Source of the DNA: Candidatus Thiodictyon intracellulare
Lineage (GTDB): Bacteria > Pseudomonadota > Gammaproteobacteria > Chromatiales > Chromatiaceae
NCBI GenBank assembly: GCA_016292295.1
Contig: JADNEJ010000406.1
Location: forward strand, 1 to 10,365
DNA: 10,365 nt
Reading direction: 5' to 3'
In this document: positions 4,856 through 10,365 of the stretch, piece by piece
Layout of the letters: every line of letters starts with the position of its first letter
How positions within the stretch are numbered: the stretch's first letter is position 1
Notes under the pieces: model-generated
Told to the model about the DNA's origin: nothing
Databases searched by the model: none
What the model saw: only the letters and a program-made list of their open reading frames with translations
Translations under genes and position numbers: made by a program

Positions 4856-7750
4856 TTAGAAAAGTTCGGGCATCGGCTCACCACAGGCGAGGTCTTTGAT
4901 CATGTCCTGCAACAGCTCGATCGCCTGCTTACGGCCGGGATTGGGGTCCCAGTGCGTGCCCATCCATGCCTGCACGTCCTGCGGTACGGCCCCCAATCGC
5001 TCCGGCACTAGCAGGTCATAGATGCCGCGCCACTCGCCCTCCACCCGCAGCGCGAGGCGCGGGTTGATGAGGTACTGGCCGCGGCTCATTCGCAGGAAGA
5101 GCTTGCGGTTGTAGGGACCTTCGCGGTTGGCCTCGTTCTTGGAGAGGATGGATGAGACATAGGTGTGCTTCTTGCGCCGGGCCGGGACCACCGACTCCGG
5201 GAAGTGCGCCAGCACGGCGGTGAAGTCGACGGCGTTGAGGAGGTTGCGGCGTGTGGCCCAGTTCTCCCCGAGTCGCTGGTAAAAGAGTACCAGGGCGACA
5301 CAGAGCATCAGGTATTCCATGTGCCGCCGGTCGAGCTTGACCAGGCGCCCGTCGACCTGGATGTCGATACCGGCCGGGGCCAGCCGCTCGAAGACCGCGG
5401 GCAGCCGGATGCGGGCGAAGCGCTCGTCCGCGCAGGCACGCTCGAGCGCGATCTGGAAGGCGTTGAGGCCATTGCCGTCCACCAGGCCCAGGTCGGCATC
5501 GCGCTCCAGCAATGCGGCGATGAGATCGGCGTGGCCCATGCGGCTGGCGATCATGAGCGGCGTCTGGCCGAAGCAGTTGCGGAAGTCCGCCCCGTATTTG
5601 TCGACCTCGCGCAAGACCCCGCCTGCGTGTTTGAGGCTGTAGAGCAGGTAGTGCTTCTTCTCCAGGGTCGGCCAGGCCTTGTCTGAGTGGCGGGCGGCCT
5701 GCAGACCGGCATGATCGAGTTCATTGAGCAGGTGTTGGTCGCGGTAGACCAGGGCGTATTCCATGAGGCCGATGCGCGCCTTCTTGTCGCTCTTGACCAG
5801 GGCCTGGTTGCGCAGTGTGGTGAGTGTTTCCCCGCGCAGCACGGTCCAGGGGACCTGCTGCTCTTTGAGGATCTGGGCGCGGATCTCGGCCGCCTGCTCG
5901 TCCTTGCCCTGGAGTTCCAGCCGATGGGCCTCGCGCCGCCACTCATCCAGGCTGGAGCGCTGCTCCTCCACGTCGGCCACCCCCTGGTGGAACTCGGTCA
6001 ATCCGAGCAGCGCGAGCAGGGGCTGGGCGGGGCGCGGCTCGATCAGATAGAGGTTACACACCGCCCGGGTCACTGCCACATAGAGTGCGTTGATGTAGAA
6101 CTTGTAGATCTCCAGTGACTTGTCATTTTTATCACGCCCGCGGGCATAGCGCAGTTCCCCCTGCAGGTCCGCTTCCGTGAGGTCCGCGGCGATGTCGCGG
6201 AAGCGCTTTTCCTCTCCGCTCACGAAGCCGTAGAGGAGCACGTTCTCGTACTCCAGGCCTTTGGCCTCGTAGATGGAGAAGATGAGTGGGGTGCGGAAGA
6301 AGCGGCGCACCTGGGCCTTCTGTTCGTCGTGCAGGACCAGTATGGCGAAGCGGGCGGAGGCCGCGGTGCGGCGGTCCAGATCCCGCTTCACCGCGTCCGT
6401 ATCCGCCAGGAGCCCGACCCGGCCGGCGCTCGGGCCCCGGCTCACCACCAGATAGTTGCTCTCCCGGTCGACGGAGCCGAAGCGGGCGTGCTTGATGTGC
6501 AGCAGCCGGTTGGCGATCTCGGTGACCTGGGGGGAGTTGCGGAAGTTGGTGTTGAGGATGCGGATCAGCTCGGTGGGACTCGGGTCCCCCTGCTGGTTCC
6601 AGAAGAGCGTCTTGACCTTGGACCAAGAGAAAAAATTCGGGTGGACGATCTGGTTGGAGTCCCCGCACAACAGGAAGCCTCGGGGGTCGCGCAGGGCATT
6701 CAAGATCAGGAGCAGTTGGACGTTGGTGAAATCCTGCACTTCGTCCACCACCACGAAGTCGTAGCGCCGTTCCACCCGGGACAGCCAGGCGTGGCTCAGG
6801 ATGTTGTTGTCGAACCAGCCCTCATCGACCAGGAGCTTGAGGTAGCGCTCGAAGAGATCGTAGACGGCGCCGCGCAGTTCGGGTGGATAGATGGACTGGC
6901 GCGCGCCGAGCGCTAGATAGGTCTCCCGATCGAGATATGAACGCTCCGGCGCGGTGCCGGTGATGGTCCCATGGACCTCCTCGAAGAGCCGGTGGCTGTC
7001 CTGCAACTCCTTAGGCAACCGCTGGCGCGCCGCCCAATTGGCGAAGACGCGCGGGGTCATCTCGCGGCCCAGGGGCACCTGGATGCTCTCCAGATATTCC
7101 CGGAAGGACAGGAACTCGACCTCCTGGTCCTCGTTCGCGTAGCCCTGGGCGTAATAGAGGTCCCGCGCGTTCTGGGCCAGGAAGGGTGAGTGAGTTACAT
7201 AGAGACAGTCGCCCCGGGCGTCCTTCATCTTCTCCAGGGTGAGCGCCGTCTTGCCGCTGCCGGCCGAGCCGATGATCATGAGCGGCGGGGGCAGGCAGTA
7301 GATCGCCTCCTGATCGTCGTCGAAGGAAAGCACCTTGTCGAGCAGGTGAAAGCGGTGCAGGGCCGGGTTGACATAGGGCAGTTGCGGGGCCGTCTGAGCC
7401 GCTGCGGCCGCGGCGTCCGGGATCTGCTCCTCGTCGATCGTTACCCCGCGGGCGAGGAAGCGCGACTGCTCATAGGCGTGCCGGTGGATATACTCCAGGG
7501 CCAGGACGTAGTGCTCGGCGTCGTGCCGGTAGAGTGCGAACAGCAGCCGGTTGCTGCGGTCCAGCCGCGCCCGGTAGAGGTTGTCACCGATCTTCTTAAC
7601 TTCGGCGGAACGAAAATCGTCGGCGCGCAGGTAGGCCGCGAGCTTCTCGAAACCGGGAATGGCGGCGGTATCCAGACCGCGGTAGACGAGGATCTTCAAG
7701 GGGTTCCCCAGATCGGAAAGACGTGGTTGAAGCCCCTGGACGCGACGCAC
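4856..7750 (-). CDS. UvrD/Rep-like SF1 helicase with RelE/ParE-like N-terminus and ankyrin segment
   Basis: Intact 964-codon gene. Residues 18-97 (FEKLAAYL..., NLYRARLDRSNRLLFALYRH, LALEYIHRHAYEQ) follow the pattern of RelE/ParE-type toxins. The helicase motifs are complete: Walker A GSAGSGKT (161-168), motif II VVVDEVQDF (333-341), motif III LCGDSNQIVHPNFFSW (361-376), motif IV LNTNFRNSPQVTEIANRLL (399-417), motif V YEAKGLEYENVLLYGF (494-509) and motif VI ALYVAVTRA (555-563). Residues 719-770 contain an ankyrin-type FGQTPLMIASRMGHADLIAA. The basic C-terminus (about 855-900) may be a winged-helix-like DNA-binding part. This order recalls TRANK1-like helicases. The first codon is GTG (7750-7748); an in-frame TTG at 7699-7697, preceded by GGGGA, fits the domain start better. 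It ends 179 bases before the CHAT gene on the same strand. The substrate is unknown; a role in defence is inferred from context only. Confidence 0.88.
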   Translation of the reverse strand: MRRVQGLQPRLSDLGNPLKILVYRGLDTAAIPGFEKLAAYLRADDFRSAEVKKIGDNLYRARLDRSNRLLFALYRHDAEHYVLALEYIHRHAYEQSRFLARGVTIDEEQIPDAAAAAAQTAPQLPYVNPALHRFHLLDKVLSFDDDQEAIYCLPPPLMIIGSAGSGKTALTLEKMKDARGDCLYVTHSPFLAQNARDLYYAQGYANEDQEVEFLSFREYLESIQVPLGREMTPRVFANWAARQRLPKELQDSHRLFEEVHGTITGTAPERSYLDRETYLALGARQSIYPPELRGAVYDLFERYLKLLVDEGWFDNNILSHAWLSRVERRYDFVVVDEVQDFTNVQLLLILNALRDPRGFLLCGDSNQIVHPNFFSWSKVKTLFWNQQGDPSPTELIRILNTNFRNSPQVTEIANRLLHIKHARFGSVDRESNYLVVSRGPSAGRVGLLADTDAVKRDLDRRTAASARFAILVLHDEQKAQVRRFFRTPLIFSIYEAKGLEYENVLLYGFVSGEEKRFRDIAADLTEADLQGELRYARGRDKNDKSLEIYKFYINALYVAVTRAVCNLYLIEPRPAQPLLALLGLTEFHQGVADVEEQRSSLDEWRREAHRLELQGKDEQAAEIRAQILKEQQVPWTVLRGETLTTLRNQALVKSDKKARIGLMEYALVYRDQHLLNELDHAGLQAARHSDKAWPTLEKKHYLLYSLKHAGGVLREVDKYGADFRNCFGQTPLMIASRMGHADLIAALLERDADLGLVDGNGLNAFQIALERACADERFARIRLPAVFERLAPAGIDIQVDGRLVKLDRRHMEYLMLCVALVLFYQRLGENWATRRNLLNAVDFTAVLAHFPESVVPARRKKHTYVSSILSKNEANREGPYNRKLFLRMSRGQYLINPRLALRVEGEWRGIYDLLVPERLGAVPQDVQAWMGTHWDPNPGRKQAIELLQDMIKDLACGEPMPELF

Positions 7751-8014
7751 GGGGGCTTGGTTGCGCGGGATGATACCAACCCGTCGATGCGGCTTCAGGA
7801 GTTCCGGCGGTCCGCACAGCGGACCGGCGATCTCTCGCTCAGCAGGGTAGCCGGGGTTATGATCAAGGCCACGCCTGGGTGAGACCGCACCGCGTTGTCA
7901 TGCCGATCGGGTGAGGGGTCGCGGGCCGACGCCGACCACTCGCGCGAAGCGCCCGGGCGCGCGACAATGAGCGGCTTTGTGATCATCTACCGACCGCCGC
8001 CCGAGACCCGCCCC
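7751..8014. other. Divergent intergenic region between helicase gene and ubiT
   Basis: About 260 bases separate the helicase start from the chosen ubiT start and should contain promoters for both. An 8-bp hairpin is at 7808-7826. A weaker pair, AAGCCCC (7730-7736) and GGGGCTT (7752-7758), spans the nominal GTG start of the helicase and would fall in its leader if the TTG at 7699 is used. No convincing -35/-10 pair or full FNR palindrome was found; TTGATCATAA on the minus strand (near 7857-7866) is at best half an FNR-type site. An open frame upstream of ubiT can be extended back to 7895 but looks like leader, not protein. Confidence 0.5.
7808..7826. repeat. 8-bp perfect hairpin in the divergent intergenic region
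   Basis: CGGTCCGC, a three-base ACA loop, then GCGGACCG. It lies between the divergently transcribed helicase gene and ubiT, upstream of both. There is no T-run, so it is not a simple terminator. It could be an operator for a dimeric regulator or a transcript hairpin; no regulator family can be assigned. Confidence 0.45.
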
Positions 8015-8494
8015 ATGAACCTAGCCCCGCGCCTCATCAGCACCCTCTCCGCACCCCTGCGCCTGTTGCCGACCCTGGCCCACAGCCAGGCCTTGGCACT
8101 CACGCTCAATCAGGTCATGAAGGACGCCATCGCAGAGGGTGAACTGGACTTCCTGATCGGCCGCACGGTCGGGATCGAGATCAGCGACATCGGCATCCGC
8201 TACCGCCTGGGCCTCGCCGGCGGGCGGATTCGCGGCCACGGAGAGGGGGCACCCGCTGACGCAGCGATCTCGGGGAGGTTGCACGAGTTCATGCTGCTCG
8301 CCGCCCGGCGCGAGGACGCGGACACCTTGTTCTTCCAGCGTCGGCTGCGGATGACTGGCGATACCGAATTGGGGCTGTATCTCAAGAACTTCCTGGACGC
8401 CTTCGAGCCGCCGGCGCGGGTCGCGCCGCTGATCCGCGGGCTCGACCAGCTGCTGGGCGCGGAGAAGCACCGGCCGCGACGGCGGAACCGCTGA
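8015..8494 (+). CDS. ubiT: UbiT, accessory factor for O2-independent ubiquinone synthesis (SCP2 domain)
   Basis: The 159-residue product matches UbiT (formerly YhbT), the SCP2-type lipid-binding protein that, with UbiU and UbiV, supports anaerobic hydroxylation in ubiquinone biosynthesis. Diagnostic blocks are AIAEGELDFLIGRTVGIEI near residue 40, and MLLAARREDADTLFFQRRLR with MTGDTELGLYLKNFLDAFE in the C-terminal half, nearly identical to the E. coli pattern. The start at 8015 places ELDFLIGR about 43 residues in, close to E. coli. Upstream in-frame ATGs at 7967 and 7895 would add 16 or 40 residues with little resemblance to the family; none of the starts has a strong ribosome-binding site. 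The frame is intact. ubiU and ubiV are often next to ubiT, but neither is visible here. It appears to be resident core metabolism flanked by accessory DNA. Confidence 0.92.
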   Translation: MNLAPRLISTLSAPLRLLPTLAHSQALALTLNQVMKDAIAEGELDFLIGRTVGIEISDIGIRYRLGLAGGRIRGHGEGAPADAAISGRLHEFMLLAARREDADTLFFQRRLRMTGDTELGLYLKNFLDAFEPPARVAPLIRGLDQLLGAEKHRPRRRNR

Positions 8495-8533
8495 GCCCGC
8501 GGGGAAGCGGAGAAGGGATCTCGCAGAGGTGCA

Positions 8534-8558
8534 GGGGCGCAGAGGGGGAGGGGGAGGG
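8534..8558 (+). other. G-rich tract, possible G-quadruplex
   Basis: Four G-runs lie in 25 bases: GGGG (8534-8537), GGGGG (8544-8548), GGGGG (8550-8554) and GGG (8556-8558), with spacers of 6, 1 and 1 bases. This fits the basic four-run quadruplex pattern on the plus strand, about 40 bases after the ubiT stop. Folding in the cell is not shown by sequence alone. It may simply be a low-complexity part of the neighbouring CGCAGAG repeat. Confidence 0.4.
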
Positions 8559-8646
8559 CGCATGGAGTTGCGGGGCTCGCGTCGGCCAGGTAGACCGTTC
8601 TCGACCTTGCCCCACGTCTGCGCGAGAGTCTTCTTGCGCCAGGCGA

Positions 8647-8667
8647 ACGGCCATGAGGGTTGGCCGT
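8647..8667. repeat. 7-bp inverted repeat
   Basis: ACGGCCA, a seven-base loop (TGAGGGT), then TGGCCGT. It has no T-run on either side. It stands alone between the G-rich tract and the REPIN-like pair; role unknown. Confidence 0.4.
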
Positions 8668-8690
8668 CACCCCGAAACATGAAAGTTCCT

Positions 8691-8783
8691 TGTGGGAGCA
8701 GCCTCCGGCCGCGATGCGGCCCTGCAGCGAAATTCGATGCCGTGTTCTCGGCGCGGCCCGTCGCGGCTGAAGCCGCTCCCACA
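8691..8783. repeat. REPIN-like pair of inverted palindromic repeats
   Basis: The left copy starts TGTGGGAGCAGCC at 8691 and runs to 8714. The right copy (8761-8783), read on the minus strand, starts TGTGGGAGCGGCTTCAG and ends in the same CCGCGA. The copies differ by a few bases and one indel. Each contains or adjoins its own small palindrome: GGCCGC-GAT-GCGGCC (8707-8721) and GCGGCT-GA-AGCCGC (8763-8776). Two inverted REP units with a short spacer are the hallmark of a REPIN, the form mobilised by RAYT (TnpA-REP) transposases elsewhere in a genome. The TGTGGGAGCGGCTTC-type head is, as I recall, common as a dispersed repeat in pseudomonads and other Gammaproteobacteria. No RAYT gene is in this window. 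Confidence 0.7.
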
Positions 8784-8804
8784 GCGTTGCTGCGCGACTT
8801 GCAC

Positions 8805-8823
8805 GGTAAAGCGCGGCTTTACC
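8805..8823. repeat. 8-bp perfect hairpin upstream of the TIR gene
   Basis: GGTAAAGC, loop GCG, GCTTTACC. It ends 66 bases before the TIR gene start and 22 bases after the REPIN-like pair. It is not followed by a T-run. It could be part of the dispersed repeat or an operator/leader hairpin of the TIR gene. Confidence 0.45.
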
Positions 8824-8889
8824 TGCGCGCGCCGATAGAGTAAAAATCACTGATCGCGAGTCAGGAATCTCCCCGCTGGAGCCGCTGCA

Positions 8890-10011
8890 ATGGACTTCGA
8901 CTGCTTCCTCTCCCACAATAGCAAGGACAAGCCCGCCGTGCGGGCACTGGCCGCGCGCCTGGCGGCGGTCGGGGTGCGCGTCTGGCTCGACAAGAAGCAA
9001 CTGGTCCCAGGTCGCAACTGGCAGCCATTGCTCGCCGACGGCATCGCCCGTTCGGCCACCGGAGCGGTCCTGATCGGCGCCGACGGTCTGGGCCCCTGGG
9101 AAGACGAGGAGGCGCAGGGCCTGCTAAGCCGCGCCGTGCGCGCGGGTCAGCCGGTGATCCCGGTCCTGCTGCCCGGTGCGCCGAAGCAGCCCGAACTGCC
9201 GTTGTCCCTCACCAACCGCACCTGGGTCGATCTGCGCGATGGGCTCGAGGGCGAGGAATTCAAGTGCCTGCTGTGGGGCATCCACGGCTGGCGTCCCGCC
9301 GACGATGGCGCGACAGCGCCCGCGGACCAGCCGGCCGCCAGGCCCGCTGGCCCCCAACCCGAGGTAGCTTGCCTGAGCGTCTTTCTTGCCTCGTCCGCCG
9401 ACGCGGCCGACGAGCGCGGACAGGCCCGCGACCTGATCGAGCAGCTCCCGCGGCTGCCCGGCCTGCCGGGGCGCTTCGGTGTGGAGGTCAGCGCCTGGGA
9501 CCAACCCGGGGGCGCTCCGATGACCCCCGACGAGGCCGGTACCGCCGGACTCCCGAGCCCCCGCGAGTGCCGGATCGCCGTGTTCATCCTTGGCTGGACC
9601 CTGGGTCCGCCGCCCGGTCCGGCGTGGCCGGTCAGTCCCGCGGGCCCGCCCTGGCGTTGCGTCATCGACTGACAGTACCGCGACGCCCAGGCCGCCGCCG
9701 CGCTCACGGGCTCCCCGGCGATCCTGGTCTACCGCAAGGGCGGTCCCTCGCCCTCAAGCCCGACGCCCCGGATTTTGACGAGACCCTGGCGCAATGGCGA
9801 GCGGTGCGATCCTTTTGCGACGACCTGGGGGGACTCGGCCGGCGGCGCCCCGCCGGCCGTGAAGGACTATGACTCACCCAGCGATCTGGCCAAACAGTTG
9901 AACGCCGATCTCAAGGAAGTCGCCAAACGCCTCCTGCCGAGTGCGGCGCGGCCCGCCGTCGGCGGTGTCCTTCCGGCAAGGCTGCATGAATTCCGAGCAC
10001 GGTTCCGGTAG
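8890..10011 (+). pseudogene. TIR - DUF4062-like protein, disrupted by TGA and two frameshifts
   Basis: ATG at 8890 with GGAG eight bases upstream. Residues 3-130 form a TIR domain: FDCFLSHNSKDKPAVRALAA, VRVWLDKKQLVPGRNW, GAVLIGADGLGPWEDEEAQG and GQPVIPVLLP. W70-x3-E74 fits the W-x3-E pattern around the NADase Glu, so the active residue may be kept. A Pro/Ala linker (135-158) leads to a second domain, LSVFLASSADAADERGQARD, VEVSAWDQPGG and ECRIAVFILG, resembling DUF4062. A TGA at 9670-9672 ends the frame at 260 codons, but the frame goes on as QYRDAQAAAALTGSPAILVY. Relatives, as I recall them, read GTEW before this block, so the TGA probably replaces TGG. The frame moves to a neighbour near 9743 (SLALKPDAPDFDETLAQWRA) and returns near 9840 (AVKDYDSPSDLAKQLNADLK), so the two shifts compensate. 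The frame ends at 10011 against probable IS66 sequence. A short TIR-containing protein could still be made from 8890-9672. Confidence 0.78.
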
Positions 10012-10183
10012 CGTGGGAGCCCCGCGTCCTTGGCGAAGAGAAGGCCAGACGTTGTCGCTGTTCGCTGTGCGGGCGAGCCGTCAGGACCAAACTGGGATGA
10101 AGTCTGCCTGCCCGCGCTCGCTCCGACGCTGGTGGTCGGGACGTTGGTGTGGCAGTGTGGGGGGCGGCACTGGGCCGAAGCGG
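10008..10183 (-). mobile_element. Probable non-coding end of the IS66-family element
   Basis: No gene is seen between the TIR gene tail and the IS66 transposase stop. At 10008 the sequence GTAGCGTGGGAGCC resembles the GTAAGCG tip typical of IS66-family terminal repeats, with one base missing, so the element edge may lie here. This would also explain why the TIR gene's frame ends at 10009-10011 (tag). The other end of the element is outside the window, so neither the partner repeat nor the usual 8-bp target duplication can be checked. Confidence 0.4.
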
Positions 10184-10365
10184 TCAGTCCGGCGCCGGTT
10201 CGGCGGCGAGGCGCGCCAGCGCGGTAGTGTAATTCCAGGGCATCCAGGCCGGCGGGACGAGTGCCACCGCGGCCGGATGGCGCTGCAGGGCGACCAGGTA
10301 ATCAAACGGAGCCACCTGGTGGAGTTCCGCGGTGTGGATCAGGCTCATGAACAGGTCGCCGACTT
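10184..10365 (-). CDS. IS66-family transposase, C-terminal part (runs off window edge)
   Basis: Reading in from the window end, the minus strand is open until the TGA at 10186-10184. It gives GDLFMSLIHTAELHQVAPFD, followed by YLVALQRHP, then PAWMPWNYTTALARL. This is the conserved C-terminal domain of IS66 transposases (the large DDE protein, often TnpC), whose end commonly reads LFMSLIHTCELN, PFDYL, LQRH and WMPWNY. No disruption is seen in the 60 codons visible. The gene start, the DDE core and the accessory tnpA/tnpB genes of such elements would lie beyond 10365. Whether the element is intact cannot be judged from here. Confidence 0.88.
   Translation of the reverse strand, partial: VGDLFMSLIHTAELHQVAPFDYLVALQRHPAAVALVPPAWMPWNYTTALARLAAEPAPD

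Larger units (their letters stand above)
8495..8889. other. Non-coding, repeat-rich spacer between ubiT and the TIR gene
   Basis: I see no gene here. The spacer holds CGCAGAG twice (8522-8528, 8538-8544), a G-rich tract (8534-8558), a 7-bp hairpin (ACGGCCA 8647-8653 / TGGCCGT 8661-8667), a REPIN-like inverted pair (8691-8783) and an 8-bp hairpin (8805-8823). Several long open frames cross it on the minus strand, but their compositions are Arg/Pro/Ser-rich and they cover ubiT antisense, so I treat them as chance. Confidence 0.6.

Noticed and set aside
4690..4884. 64-codon minus-strand frame between helicase and CHAT gene
   Set aside because: Overlaps the helicase C-terminus, shows no family features and is in a different frame from the CHAT gene.
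7190..7882. 230-codon open frame on plus strand
   Set aside because: Lies antisense to the intact helicase N-terminal half; composition is shadow-like.
8021..9000. Two long minus-strand frames across ubiT and the following spacer
   Set aside because: Antisense to ubiT, Arg/Pro/Ser-rich, and cover repeat sequences; no domain seen. A VYLADASP string in one resembles the CHAT-TIR module but is too short to count.
10030..10227. 65-codon plus-strand frame and opposing 74-codon minus frame near the right edge
   Set aside because: Both overlap the well-supported IS66 C-terminal frame or its non-coding end; neither shows family features.
1..10365. CRISPR array, tRNA or rRNA
   Set aside because: No regularly spaced direct repeats, and no cloverleaf or rRNA-like sequence noticed.

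Overview
High-GC window with the look of a gammaproteobacterial accessory region. A UbiT homologue, several CHAT/TIR/STAND modules and dispersed TGTGGGAGC-type palindromes suggest a purple-sulfur-bacterium-like (Chromatiales) genome. That placement is inference: no rRNA or taxon-specific marker is present.

Layout. (1) 1-350, plus strand: an internal piece of an IS630-family transposase with an in-frame TAG. (2) 323-4676, minus strand: two overlapping (ATGA) genes, both heavily disrupted. The upstream gene (4676 to 2578) reads CHAT protease-like, TIR, a second small alpha/beta module, then a second TIR. The downstream gene (2581 to 323) reads nSTAND1-type P-loop NTPase, helical arm, WD40 start, and is cut off where the IS630 remnant begins. 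Together they look like a STAND sensor/switch protein paired with a multi-effector partner, as in bacterial immune or programmed-death modules. At least two nonsense codons and six frame changes mean neither product can be made whole. (3) 4856-7750, minus: one intact 964-residue UvrD/Rep-like superfamily 1 helicase with a RelE/ParE-like N-terminus, an ankyrin segment and a basic C-terminal region; it lies just upstream of the CHAT gene on the same strand. (4) 8015-8494, plus: intact ubiT, a core-metabolism gene (O2-independent ubiquinone synthesis). (5) 8495-8889: non-coding, rich in hairpins, including a REPIN-like inverted pair and a G-rich tract. (6) 8890-10011, plus: a second TIR gene, joined to a DUF4062-like domain, with a TGA replacing a probable Trp and two mutually compensating frameshifts. 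(7) 10184-10365, minus: the C-terminus of an IS66-family transposase running off the window edge.

Overall this is a defence-type island in decay: two TIR-bearing systems are broken and bordered by transposase sequence, while the helicase and ubiT between them are open over their full length. That contrast argues against generalised sequencing error. The most unusual items are the CHAT-TIR-(TIR-like)-TIR/STAND-WD40 pair and the toxin-fold/helicase/ankyrin fusion next to it.
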